Positions 1-8,796 of a stretch of 64,000 nt of DNA are shown here, one piece after another. A model generated the notes under the pieces. It did no database searches, was not told where the DNA came from, and saw nothing but the letters and a program-made list of their open reading frames with translations. Source of the stretch: Raineyella antarctica (lineage in GTDB: Bacteria; Actinomycetota; Actinomycetes; Propionibacteriales; Propionibacteriaceae); contig NZ_FMYF01000008.1 of NCBI RefSeq assembly GCF_900092135.1, positions 88,177 through 152,176 of the forward strand, read 5' to 3'. Made by a program: the position numbers and the translations under genes. Within the stretch, counting starts at the first letter, position 1. Every line of letters starts with the position of its first letter.

Positions 1-29
1 CGGACCATCCTCTGGCCGGAGGTGTGGTC

Positions 30-416
30 ATGGATGCACAACAGGAGCAGGAACGACGCGTCGTCGCCGGCTGGGGTGAGGACCTCGCGGCGCAGACCCT
101 CGAGGCCGACGGCATGGTCGTGGTCGCCAGGAACTGGCGGTGCCGTGCCGGCGAGGTCGACATCATCGCGCTCGAGGATGATCCGGACGATGGCACGGTG
201 CTCGTCGTCTGCGAGGTGAAGACGCGCGTCGGGTACGACTTCGGCGACCCGCTGGAGGCGATCACCCCACAGAAGATGTCACGGATGCGGACCGTCACCA
301 CCGCCTACCTGGCCGAGGGGCGGGTCCGGGCAGCCCGGGTGCGGTTCGACGCCGTGGGCATCGTCGTCAGCGGCGACCGCCCGCCCGTGCTGACCCACGT
401 ACGGGGGATCGCATGA
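30..416 (+). CDS. yraN: YraN family protein (UPF0102)
   Basis: Small endonuclease-fold protein of the UPF0102/YraN family, about 128 residues, the usual family size. The family core is visible: GEVDIIA followed by VLVVCEVKTR, the acidic/EVK pattern of the restriction-endonuclease-like fold, and a C-terminal RFDAVGIVV segment. Its cellular role is not established; it is usually found beside comM and dprA, as here. I chose the ATG at 30 because GGAGG at 18-22 is well spaced for it; an in-frame GTG at 24 is the alternative. Its stop overlaps the start of the next gene by ATGA, indicating translational coupling. Confidence 0.9.
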   Translation: MDAQQEQERRVVAGWGEDLAAQTLEADGMVVVARNWRCRAGEVDIIALEDDPDDGTVLVVCEVKTRVGYDFGDPLEAITPQKMSRMRTVTTAYLAEGRVRAARVRFDAVGIVVSGDRPPVLTHVRGIA

Positions 417-2026
417 CCGCCCGCCCGGACCTGTCCCCACCCGAGGTCTCGTTGCCGGCACACCGGAACGCCCGGCCGCCGCGCACCGCAGTGGCGCACT
501 CGATCGCCCTGATCGGCATGGACGGCCAGGAGGTGGAGGTCGAGGCGATGATCGCCGCCGGGCTGCCCCGCACCATCCTGGTCGGGTTGCCCGATGCCGC
601 CGTCTACGAGGCGCGTGACCGCTGCAAGGCGGCCGTCGCGGCCAGCGGTCTGTCGTGGCCGCCCACCGCCCTCACCATCAACCTGACCCCGGCCAGCCTG
701 CCCAAGGCCGGATCCCACCATGACCTCGCCATCGCGGCAGCCGTCCTGGCGGCGTCCGGAACTGTCCCCGAGGCAGCCGTCCGGTCCGTCGTCATGCTCG
801 GCGAGCTCGGACTGGATGGACGGGTCCGGCGGGTCCGGGGACTCCTGCCCGCCGTCCTCGCGGCCCGCTCGCTCGGCCACCGGACCGTGGTGGTCCCGGT
901 GGGGCAGGGGGCCGAGGCGCGCCTGGTCGAGGGGATCGCCGTGAAGACCGCGGCGAGCCTCACCGAACTGGTGGCCCTGCTCCGCGGAGAGGCCACGCCC
1001 CCGACGCCGGTCGAGGAGACGTCGCCCGAGGAGCCGGCCGAGGGCCGGGAGGAGCCGGACTTCGCGGACGTGGTGGGGCAGGGCCAGGCCCGGTGGGCCG
1101 CGGAGATTGCCGCCGCCGGGCGCCACCACCTGATGCTCACCGGACCACCGGGAATCGGCAAGACGCTCATCGCCTCCCGGATCCCCGGGATCCTGCCCGA
1201 GCTCGACCTGAGCGGGGCCCTGCAGATCGCAGCGGTGTCCTCACTGCTGGCCCAACCCGTGCACGGCCTGGACCGGCGACCCCCGTTCGCGGCACCGCAC
1301 CACTCCTGCTCGGTTGCTGCGATGGTCGGCGGCGGGGCCCGCCTGGCCCGGCCCGGCGCGGTCTCGCGTGCCCACGGCGGGCTGCTCTTCCTGGACGAGG
1401 CGGCCGAGTTCAGGCCGAACGTCCTCGATGCGCTGCGGACCCCGCTGGAGTCCGGGGAGGTGGTCCTGTCGCGTTCGCACGGCGATGCGCGCTACCCCGC
1501 ACGCTTCCAGCTCGTCCTGGCCACCAACCCTTGTCCGTGCGGCAACGCCGGTGTGGTCGGCCGGGAGTGCCGGTGCTCGCCGACCGTGGTGCGCCGCTAC
1601 CGCGGACGGATCTCCGGACCACTGCGGGACCGGATCGACATCACCGTCAGGATGACACCACCGCCCTCCGCCTATCTGGCCCTGGGGGCCCAGCTGCCGA
1701 CTCCCGAGTCGTCCGCCGTGATCGCCGTGCGGGTCGCCGAGGCCCGCGATCGGCAGTCCCGGCGACTGGCCCGCACACGGTGGGCGACCAACGGTGAGGT
1801 ACCCGGCTCCTACCTGCGTAGCCACCTGCCGCTGCCGGAGGCGACCCACCTGCTCGACGAGGCGACGATGCGGGGCCTGTTGAGCAGCCGGGGGGTCGAG
1901 CGGACGCTGCGGATCGCGTGGACGGTCGCCGACCTCGCCGGCCACGACCTACCGGATGCCGACGACCTGCGGATGGCCCTGGCCCTGCGCCGCGGCGAGA
2001 CGTACGCACTGCCCGGGGGCCGGTGA
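413..2026 (+). CDS. comM: Mg chelatase-like ATPase ComM/YifB
   Basis: 537-residue AAA+ ATPase of the ComM/YifB family, a hexameric helicase that promotes branch migration during integration of incoming DNA in transformable bacteria. The N-terminal ChlI-like Lon-type domain covers roughly residues 20-190. Walker A (GPPGIGKT) follows near residue 245, then a Walker B-like LLFLDEAAEF, and a C-terminal zinc-ribbon-type stretch with CPCGNAG and CRCSP. Length is normal for the family. It lies between yraN and dprA, the standard arrangement, and overlaps both by a few bases (ATGA and TGATG), so the three genes form one transcriptional unit. Confidence 0.95.
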   Translation: MTARPDLSPPEVSLPAHRNARPPRTAVAHSIALIGMDGQEVEVEAMIAAGLPRTILVGLPDAAVYEARDRCKAAVAASGLSWPPTALTINLTPASLPKAGSHHDLAIAAAVLAASGTVPEAAVRSVVMLGELGLDGRVRRVRGLLPAVLAARSLGHRTVVVPVGQGAEARLVEGIAVKTAASLTELVALLRGEATPPTPVEETSPEEPAEGREEPDFADVVGQGQARWAAEIAAAGRHHLMLTGPPGIGKTLIASRIPGILPELDLSGALQIAAVSSLLAQPVHGLDRRPPFAAPHHSCSVAAMVGGGARLARPGAVSRAHGGLLFLDEAAEFRPNVLDALRTPLESGEVVLSRSHGDARYPARFQLVLATNPCPCGNAGVVGRECRCSPTVVRRYRGRISGPLRDRIDITVRMTPPPSAYLALGAQLPTPESSAVIAVRVAEARDRQSRRLARTRWATNGEVPGSYLRSHLPLPEATHLLDEATMRGLLSSRGVERTLRIAWTVADLAGHDLPDADDLRMALALRRGETYALPGGR

Positions 2027-3201
2027 TGGCTGCCCCCGACCAGGATCAGGAGTACTGGACGGACGAGCGCAGCGCCAGACTCGCCCTGGCCCACGTGGTC
2101 GAGCCGGGGGACCCCGGCACGGCGGAGCTGGTGGCGACGTACGGCGTGCTGGATGTCTGGCATCGGCTCCGGGCCCGCGGCTCGCGGAGCCGGTGGGCCG
2201 GCCGGGCGGCCGCCTTCGACCTGCGGGCCGCCATCGAGCGGACCCGGGCGTGCGGTGCGCGGTTCGTCGTCCCCGGGGACGAGGAGTGGCCCGGCCAACT
2301 GGACGTGCTTGCGGGCTGCGAGGCCGTGCAGGACCGGACCGGGCCACCGATGGGGCTGTGGGCCCGCGGGGCCCGGGACCTGGGGGCGGTCACCGCCCGA
2401 GGCGTGGCGATGGTCGGCTCGAGGGCCTCCACGTCGTACGGCGAACACGTCGCCCTGCAGCTCGGCCACGACCTGGTCGAGAGTGGGATCCCTGTGGTCT
2501 CCGGAGCCGCGTACGGGATTGACGCGGCGGCACACCGGGGTGCACTCAGTGCCGGTCCGGGCGACGACGGGCCGGTGACCGTGGCCGTACTGGCCTGTGG
2601 CGTTGACCAGGTGTACCCGGCCGCGCATGCCGACCTGTTGGCACAGGTCGCCGCGCGGGGAAGCGTGGTCTCGGAACTGCCGCCGGGGGAACATCCCACC
2701 CGGCTCCGGTTCCTGGCCAGGAACCGGCTGATCGCCGCGCTGTCGCGGGCGACGCTGATCGTGGAGGCCGCCTATCGCTCCGGGGCACGCAACACCGTCA
2801 CCTGGGCGCAGGCCTGCGGCCGTCCGGTGATGGCGGTGCCGGGGCCGGTGACCTCGGCCCTGTCGGTGACACCGAACCGGCTGCTGCGCGACCACGAGGC
2901 CGAGCTCGTCTCCTCGGTGGAGGACGTCCGGGCGCTGTTGTCCCCGACCGGGCAGGACACCCTGGTCGGCCACCAGGAGCCGCCGGCACCGATCGACCTG
3001 CTCGGGGAGACCGAGAAGGTCGTCCTGGAGGCGCTACCCGGGCGCGGCTCGGTCGGGCTCGACGAGCTGTCGGTGCGCGCAGCACTGCCACTGGCGAGGT
3101 GCGCCGCGGACCTGGAGGCGCTCAGTGCCAGGGGACTGGTCACCGAGACGCTGATGGGGGAGTGGCAGCTGACCCACCGCCACCTGGTCCGCCGGGCGTG
3201 A
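2026..3201 (+). CDS. dprA: DNA-processing protein DprA
   Basis: 391-residue DprA/Smf protein, which in transformable bacteria loads RecA on incoming single-stranded DNA. The Rossmann-fold core is clear: GVAMVGSRAST, VVSGAAYGIDAAAHRGAL, a GVDQVYP motif, and the RLRFLARNRLIAALS segment followed by SGARNTVTWA. A C-terminal winged-helix-like region (residues about 325-385) is present. The reading frame is open further upstream, but the ATG at 2026 overlaps the comM stop and gives the normal family length. Its presence with comM does not by itself prove natural competence, since the pair is almost universal. Confidence 0.95.
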   Translation: MAAPDQDQEYWTDERSARLALAHVVEPGDPGTAELVATYGVLDVWHRLRARGSRSRWAGRAAAFDLRAAIERTRACGARFVVPGDEEWPGQLDVLAGCEAVQDRTGPPMGLWARGARDLGAVTARGVAMVGSRASTSYGEHVALQLGHDLVESGIPVVSGAAYGIDAAAHRGALSAGPGDDGPVTVAVLACGVDQVYPAAHADLLAQVAARGSVVSELPPGEHPTRLRFLARNRLIAALSRATLIVEAAYRSGARNTVTWAQACGRPVMAVPGPVTSALSVTPNRLLRDHEAELVSSVEDVRALLSPTGQDTLVGHQEPPAPIDLLGETEKVVLEALPGRGSVGLDELSVRAALPLARCAADLEALSARGLVTETLMGEWQLTHRHLVRRA

Positions 3202-3233
3202 GCCCGGGGCCAGGTGCTGGTGGGACCGGTCCG

Positions 3234-3506
3234 TCAGAGGACGTCGCTGTACTCGGGATGCTGGTCGATGAAGAGCTTGGCGTACGAGCACTTCGGGTCC
3301 ACGACCAAGCCGCGGGTGCGCGCCTCGTCGAAGACGTGGCGGGTGAGGCGCCGGGCGATGCCCTGCCCGCGGAAGTCGTTATGGGTATGGGTGCTCTCGA
3401 TGACCAGCTTCTTGCCGGCCAGGGAGTAGTCGAGGGTTCCGACCACGTCGTCACCCAGGATCGCCTGGTAGCGGTTCTGGTCGGGCTGGTGGGTGAAGGT
3501 CGGCAT
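3234..3506 (-). CDS. Small GNAT-like N-acetyltransferase (YjdJ/NATD1 type)
   Basis: 90-residue single-domain protein of the small GNAT subfamily (human NATD1, bacterial YjdJ). The acetyl-CoA loop appears as DFRGQGIARRL near residues 44-54, and the family-typical PKCSYAKLFIDQHPEY lies near the C-terminus. The substrate is unknown. The frame stays open far upstream, but the ATG at 3506 begins exactly where family similarity starts. It is convergent with dprA and divergent from the cystathionine synthase-like gene. Confidence 0.85.
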   Translation of the reverse strand: MPTFTHQPDQNRYQAILGDDVVGTLDYSLAGKKLVIESTHTHNDFRGQGIARRLTRHVFDEARTRGLVVDPKCSYAKLFIDQHPEYSDVL

Positions 3507-3678
3507 GTTACTGTTCCCGTCGCTCGAATCGGCTGGAAACGGTGGGACAGCGGTGGCGCAGGTTTCCTTGTGCAGGTTACCCGCCGCCGGGGTCCATTCC
3601 AATCCTCGTGCCCTCGCGACTGGCGGGCACCCGTTCCAGCAGCGGTTCCGGGATGGTGCCATTAGGTACGGTGTCCCC

Positions 3679-4827
3679 ATGGAATACGGCTTCAGCACCC
3701 GGGCCATCCGCGCCGGCCAGACCCCCGATCCCACGACCGGCGCCGTGGTGCCCCCCCTCCACCTGACCTCCACGTTCGTGCAGGACGGTGTGAACGTGCT
3801 GCGCGGGGGGTACGAGTACTCGCGCGCAGGGAACCCAACCAGGGACGCGGCAGCCACCCAGCTGGCGGCGCTGGAGGGCGGTCGGCGTGCCTTCATCACC
3901 GGCTCCGGCCTGTCCGCCACCGACCTGGTGCTGCGGACGCTGCTGCGTCCGGGCGGGCGGGTGCTGATCGGTGCCGACGCCTACGGGGGCACGACCCGCC
4001 TGCTCACCCAGGTGCTCTCGACCTGGGGGATCGAGGTCGTGACGGTGGACGCCTGCGAGCCGGCCGCGATGGAGAGCTCGCTTGCGGCGCCCGGCGCACA
4101 GGACCAGGTCGTCTGGGTGGAATCCCCCTCCAACCCGCTGCTGCGGGTCTGTGACCTGGCCGCCATCGCCGCCATCGCCCATTCCCACGGCGCCCGGATG
4201 GTGGTCGACAACACCTTCGCCTCCCCGTACCTGCAGAACCCGCTCGCCCTGGGTGCCGATGTGGTGGTCCACTCGACCACCAAGTACCTCGGCGGGCACT
4301 CCGACCTGGTCGGTGGGGCCGTCGTCCTAGACGACGAGGAACTCGCCGAGGCGATCGGCTTCCTGCAGAACGCCGCGGGCTACGTGTCGTCACCGTTCGA
4401 CGCCTGGTTGCTGATGCGTGGCATGAAGACCCTGGCGGTCCGGATGGACCGGCACTGCTCGAACGCGATGCGTGTGGCGCAGTTCCTGCAGGACCATCCG
4501 CGGGTCTCCCGCGTGCACTACCCGGGGCTGGCCTCCGACCCGGGTCACGAGGTGGCAGCGCGCCAGATGCGTGGCTTCGGCGGTATGGTCTCCTTCCGGC
4601 TGGCCGGCGGACGCGCCGAGGCGCTCCGGGTCGCGGAGGCGACGCGGATCTTCCTGCTGGCCGAGTCGCTCGGCGGCGTCGAGTCGCTGATCGAGCACCC
4701 CGCCGCCATGACCCACGCCTCCGTCGAGGGCACCGCCGCCGCCGTCGACGACGACCTGCTGCGCCTGTCGGTGGGCATCGAGGACATCGACGACCTGCTC
4801 GCGGACCTGGCCCAGGCGCTGGGCTGA
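3679..4827 (+). CDS. Cystathionine gamma-synthase/gamma-lyase family PLP enzyme
   Basis: 382-residue fold-type I PLP enzyme of the Cys/Met metabolism family. The hallmark PLP-lysine segment is HSTTKYLGGHSD with Lys202; the N-terminal YEYSRAGNPTRDA loop and SPSNPLLRV are also present. The family transfers or eliminates sulfur-containing side chains of homoserine derivatives or cystathionine. Synthase (MetB), lyase and O-acylhomoserine sulfhydrylase cannot be told apart reliably by eye, so no symbol is given. Start ATG 3679 coincides with the beginning of conserved sequence (EYGFSTRAIRAGQ). It appears monocistronic, with a possible terminator just after the stop. Confidence 0.88.
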   Translation: MEYGFSTRAIRAGQTPDPTTGAVVPPLHLTSTFVQDGVNVLRGGYEYSRAGNPTRDAAATQLAALEGGRRAFITGSGLSATDLVLRTLLRPGGRVLIGADAYGGTTRLLTQVLSTWGIEVVTVDACEPAAMESSLAAPGAQDQVVWVESPSNPLLRVCDLAAIAAIAHSHGARMVVDNTFASPYLQNPLALGADVVVHSTTKYLGGHSDLVGGAVVLDDEELAEAIGFLQNAAGYVSSPFDAWLLMRGMKTLAVRMDRHCSNAMRVAQFLQDHPRVSRVHYPGLASDPGHEVAARQMRGFGGMVSFRLAGGRAEALRVAEATRIFLLAESLGGVESLIEHPAAMTHASVEGTAAAVDDDLLRLSVGIEDIDDLLADLAQALG

Positions 4828-4838
4828 TCGTTCCCTGA

Positions 4839-4857
4839 CCGTCCCCACCAGGGACGG
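4839..4857 (+). terminator. Possible weak terminator hairpin
   Basis: A perfect 7-bp stem (CCGTCCC / GGGACGG) with a 5-base loop lies 12 bases after the PLP-enzyme stop. No T-tract follows, so Rho-independent function is uncertain. Confidence 0.35.
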
Positions 4858-4975
4858 CCCGGACAGCATCCCCACGGCAGTGACGTGTTGAGTGTGTCCG
4901 GCGCACAATGGATGCCACCGGTCGGGCCCTGACCTACGCGGATCCGACCTCCGGTGGCCCGGACGAGGAGTGACC

Positions 4976-5872
4976 ATGGACAGCGTGCTGGTGATGATCG
5001 ACCACCCGGACCGACCACGGCAGGACCCCGCCGAGGCGCTGCGCCCCGAGGATGCGGCCGATCCCCAGGTGCTGGTCAACGACCTGGGTATCACCCGCGG
5101 CGACGGCATCTTCGAGGTCGCCGGCTCGGTCGACGGCCGGGTGCACGCCCTCCAGGCCCACCTCGACAGGTTCGCCCGCTCCGCCCGGCTGATGGACCTG
5201 CCGGCCCCGGACCAGCCCGTCTACCGGGCCGCCGTGCACACCGCGCTCGGCCGACTGGCAGCCCGCCTGCCCGGTCGCGAGCTCTCCTGCAAGTTCATCA
5301 TGACCCGTGGCCTGGAGTACCCGCCCGGCGCGCACGGCCCGACCGGCTGGGCGGTCGCGATGATCGCTCCGGACTACCGCCCGCAACGGCGGGCAGGGAT
5401 CGTCGTGGTCACGCTGGACCGTGGCGTGCGCCGCGACGTCATGCAGACCTCGCCCTGGCTGCTCGCCGGCGCCAAGTCCTTGTCGTACGCCGTCAATCGA
5501 TCGGTGGTCCGCGAAGCGGTCCGGCGCGGGGCTGACGACACCCTGCTGGTGTCCTCGGACGGCTACGTCCTGGAGGGCCCCTCCGCGTCGTTCCTGGCAC
5601 TGATCGACGGTGAGGTGGTGACCCCGCCGGCCTCCGACGGCGTGCTGCCCGGCACCACCCAGGCGGATGCCTTCGCCTGGTTCGCCCAGCAGGGCATCCC
5701 CACCCGCGTACGGTCGATCGACTGCGAGGAGCTCGCCGGCGTACGGTCCGCGTGGCTGACCTCCAGCACTCGGCTCGCCGCGCCGATCCGTGAGCTCGAC
5801 GGGCGACCCCTCGACTTCGACCCCGACCTCACCGCACGCCTGAACGAGCACCTGCTCGGCCGCGACGGCTGA
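4976..5872 (+). CDS. pabC: Class IV aminotransferase-fold enzyme, probable aminodeoxychorismate lyase
   Basis: 298-residue fold-type IV PLP enzyme. The PLP lysine lies in AGAKSLSYAVN (Lys167), the DGIFEV motif near residue 44 is typical, and EGPSASFLALIDG then LPGTTQADA form the phosphate-binding part. The family contains 4-amino-4-deoxychorismate lyase (p-aminobenzoate for folate) and branched-chain or D-amino-acid transaminases. Length and motifs fit the actinobacterial aminodeoxychorismate lyase group best, but no folate genes are adjacent, so the substrate is an inference. ATG 4976 is preceded by GAGGAG at good spacing. Confidence 0.72.
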   Translation: MDSVLVMIDHPDRPRQDPAEALRPEDAADPQVLVNDLGITRGDGIFEVAGSVDGRVHALQAHLDRFARSARLMDLPAPDQPVYRAAVHTALGRLAARLPGRELSCKFIMTRGLEYPPGAHGPTGWAVAMIAPDYRPQRRAGIVVVTLDRGVRRDVMQTSPWLLAGAKSLSYAVNRSVVREAVRRGADDTLLVSSDGYVLEGPSASFLALIDGEVVTPPASDGVLPGTTQADAFAWFAQQGIPTRVRSIDCEELAGVRSAWLTSSTRLAAPIRELDGRPLDFDPDLTARLNEHLLGRDG

Positions 5873-5920
5873 GCCCGCGACGGGCCTGCTGGCCGGGCCC
5901 AGCGCGGGTACGCTGCCACC

Positions 5921-6181
5921 ATGGGTGAAGTCCGCTGGTTGCACCCCGGCGACAGGTTGCTCTCCACCGACCCGATGTCGTGGAGTTTCCGTGACCTGTG
6001 TCAGGCCGCTGCAATGCTCGACACCGACGACCGCATGGTCGAACACCTGGCGCACCACGCCACGCGTCCGGAGGTTCGCCGGCGCCTGGCGGTCCTGCTG
6101 AGGTTGATCGACGACGAGGGCGCCACGGCACCGTTCAGCCAGGCGGCCCGGTCGCACCTGAACAGGCTGGCGGCGGACTGA
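5921..6181 (+). CDS. Hypothetical protein, 86 residues
   Basis: Small soluble protein I do not recognise. It begins MGEVRWLHPGDRL and is mostly helical, with several His and Arg, and shows no signal peptide, membrane segment or metal motif. It ends one base before the next gene, so the two are probably co-transcribed. Its codon use resembles its neighbours, which supports it being a real gene. Confidence 0.6.
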   Translation: MGEVRWLHPGDRLLSTDPMSWSFRDLCQAAAMLDTDDRMVEHLAHHATRPEVRRRLAVLLRLIDDEGATAPFSQAARSHLNRLAAD

Positions 6182-6182
6182 C

Positions 6183-6656
6183 GTGTTCGGCCTCCAATCC
6201 GGGTGGGAGGCCTGGTTGGTCGCCTTCGGGCTGCTGTTCGCCCTGCTCGGTGTCGGCGCGTTGGCCCGCAGGCGCCACCATCGCGGCTGGCTCGACCCGG
6301 CCGACGAGCACGAGGTGGAGGAGTTGTTCGCCCACGTCGACGAGGAGGCCGACCAGGCCGCACTCCTGGTCCGGGTCACCGACGACCTGGAGCGTTTGAT
6401 CGCCCGGCGGACCCCGTTGCGGGTGGTCCGGGCGGCGCCGCGCAGTGGACTGGTCCGGCTCGGGTTCGCCGACTCGACGGTGCTGGTCGCCAGTAGCCTG
6501 CAGCCGACCGAACTCGCCGCGTTGGTCCTCGTCGTCGCCGACCACCATGTGGTCCCGATCACCTACCTGGCCGACGTCGACGGGGTGCGAGTGCTGCTGG
6601 GCTGGGAGACCGGAACGGCCTCCCTGGTCGTGCTGGGTCCGGACCAGGCCGACTGA
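6183..6656 (+). CDS. Single-pass membrane protein of unknown function
   Basis: 157 residues starting from GTG 6183. One hydrophobic segment (about residues 9-26, WLVAFGLLFALLGVGAL) is followed by a basic stretch ARRRHHR, suggesting a signal anchor with a cytoplasmic C-terminal domain. The rest is soluble and acidic (DEHEVEELFAHVDEEAD) with hydrophobic strands. No family recognised. It lies directly after the 86-residue gene, one base apart. Confidence 0.6.
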   Translation: MFGLQSGWEAWLVAFGLLFALLGVGALARRRHHRGWLDPADEHEVEELFAHVDEEADQAALLVRVTDDLERLIARRTPLRVVRAAPRSGLVRLGFADSTVLVASSLQPTELAALVLVVADHHVVPITYLADVDGVRVLLGWETGTASLVVLGPDQAD

Positions 6657-6739
6657 TCGGGCCCCCCTACGCTGGTCCGCCCCGCCGTTCCGGGGGAGGA
6701 TGGAGCTGCACACGTAGGCGAGCGAAGGGCACACGCGAC

Positions 6740-6955
6740 ATGTCCAACGAGATCGAGTTCGTCAAGGGCGTCAACAAGCTGCACGCCTTCTACACCGAGC
6801 ACGTGCGGATGCTGGCCCATGCGTACGACCTGAGCGATGAGCAGGCGGCCAGGGTCCTGGACGACTACGGCTACCACAATGTGGCGCGGTCCATCCTCTA
6901 CCCGCCTCGGGTGCAGCAGATCCCGGACGGAATGGACGACGATTCCGGTCTGTGA
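6740..6955 (+). CDS. Hypothetical protein, 71 residues
   Basis: Short soluble protein beginning MSNEIEFVKGVNKLHAFY and ending in an acidic tail. It contains a helix-rich DLSDEQAARVLDDYGYHNVAR stretch that may mediate protein contacts. I do not recognise a family. It sits just before the diadenylate-cyclase-domain gene, separated by about 50 bases, and may share its transcript. Confidence 0.5.
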   Translation: MSNEIEFVKGVNKLHAFYTEHVRMLAHAYDLSDEQAARVLDDYGYHNVARSILYPPRVQQIPDGMDDDSGL

Positions 6956-7007
6956 CGACCCTCCCGGTAGTGTCGCCCTGACCATTCGAGCGGCGGGGAG
7001 ACCACCG

Positions 7008-8745
7008 GTGAACACGAACCACAACAGCCCCGCACTGTGGGACGACCAGCACCACTTCCGGTGGTCCCTGGAGCGGCTGGCGAGCGAGTCCCCTCGACGC
7101 CGCCGGGACCTCCGCCGATCCGCGCGCCTCCCTGATCGGGTTCCCCCTGGGGGTGCCTGGTGAGGTTGTCCTGGAGCCGTTGCGGGGTGCCTTCGACACC
7201 GAGCCGCTGGCCGGCGTGCTCGAGCTGGCCGCGCGACGCTTCCGCGGCCACGAGGCGCAGGCCGACGCCCCTGAGGACCCGGCCCTGCGGGCCTCGTTCC
7301 TCAACGAGCTCGCCGAGCACTGCCGGGTCCTGGTCCTGACCGAGGCCCTGACCGCGGCCGCACGCACCGGTGACCGCCGCTACCTCGTGGGTCGGTCCGC
7401 GATCGTCGGCGACCACCGGATCTTCCCGGTCATCTCGGTCGAGCGCGATGCCTGGTACGAGGCGCCGATGCTGCACACGCCGGCGGACGTCCTTGACCCG
7501 GTCGAGCGCAGCTTCACCGAATCCGTGGTCCGGGCCGCCCTCGACGTCGCGACGTACGAGCTCGGGCGCCGCGAACCGCTCGGCGTCACCAACGTCGAAC
7601 CGGCCACCATCCTGCACGCCGCGGCCGATTCCTTCGTGGCCGGGGTGCTGCGGCTGACCGGCCAGGAGTTCGGCCAGGGCGCCCGGCAGGCGATCGACCT
7701 GGTCTCCGCCCAGCCGTACGAGGGCCGCGCCGGCGTCGGCGGGGTCGTCCTCGCCCGCCCCGGTCATCCGGATGTCGCGGTGGAGATCGAGTTCGAGGCG
7801 CCGGTATCGGTGCAGACCACCGGTTCGTTCCGCAAGGTGCTGGAGATGGCCGGCCACGGACTGTCCCTGCTCAGCGACGGCCGGGCCGTCTACGGTCTGG
7901 GCTGGCTCGATCCCTCGTACGACTCCGCCCGCCAGGACTGCTTCGTGTGCAGCATCAGTCGCACCGGGACCTGGGAGCTGTGGCACGGCACCACTCCGTA
8001 CCTGCGCGTGGACAACGGGATGCCCTCACTGCCGCGCGAGCAGCTGGGCGCCGACGAGTTCGCCGACGTGGTCGACCGGGTCTTCGGCGACATCGACGGC
8101 CGGGACGCGACACGGCTGTGGGACGTGGCGGATGCGTGCGCCAAGCAGGCCCACGGCACCATGGTGGTGGTCCATCCGGACGCCGCCACCGAGCGGGAGC
8201 GGCTGATGCCGCAGGCGTACGCGATCCGTCCCGCCCGACTGGCCGGGCGGGCGTTGCAGGCTGCGACCTCCATCGACGGCGCCGTGCTGGTCTCACCGGA
8301 CGGACGTTGCCACGCGGTCGGGGTGATCCTCGACGGCCAAGCCACCGGCACCGGTGACGCGTCGCGGGGCTCGCGGTACAACTCGGCGATCCGCTACCTG
8401 GCCGGTGCCGGCAAGGGCTCGATGGTGATCATCGTGAGCGAGGACGGGCGGATCGACCTGTTGCCCCGGCTGATGAAGCGGATCCGCCGTTCGCACGTCG
8501 AGCGGGTGGTCGAGCGGCTGGTCGGGGCCTCCGGTGACGGCACGGACTTCGAGACCTTCGCCCGGCTCGACCGGTACGCGCAGGGTCTGGAGTTCTACTT
8601 CGACCAGGCCCAGTGCGACGCGGTCAATGCGGCCCGGGAGCGGGTGGAGGAACGCCAGTGGACCGAGGAGGGGATGCGGGTCACCACCGTCCCCATCTCA
8701 CCGGACCCGGCGATGGACCCGAGCTACTACCTGGTCGAGGGCTGA
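7008..8745 (+). CDS. Diadenylate-cyclase (DisA_N)-domain protein, possible 5' frameshift
   Basis: A GTG at 7008 opens a plausible N-terminus (NTNHNSPALWDDQHHFRW) that stops at 7163. The main reading frame continues as a 530-residue protein from GTG 7153. In that frame the DAC core shows SIDGAVLVSPDG (Asp375) and RGSRYNSAIRYL (Arg408) instead of the usual RHR motif, then GSMVIIVSEDGRIDLLP. The domain makes c-di-AMP from ATP in active members; the altered motif makes activity doubtful. The upstream part of the main frame also reads like protein (PRASLIGFPLGVPGE), so either the gene starts at 7153 without an obvious ribosome site or one base is extra near the CCCC run at 7090. About 350 residues before the DAC domain match nothing I recognise. 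Confidence 0.65.
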
Positions 8746-8750
8746 ACGCG

Positions 8751-8785
8751 CGAGCGGCGCCCCCCGGCAAGGGGAGCGCCGCTCG
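8751..8785. terminator. Bidirectional terminator hairpin
   Basis: A 14-15 bp stem with one mismatch (CGAGCGGCGC..., loop GGCAA) lies between the convergent DAC-domain gene and mqo and can serve both. Confidence 0.65.
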
Positions 8786-8796
8786 TGGTCGATCGA

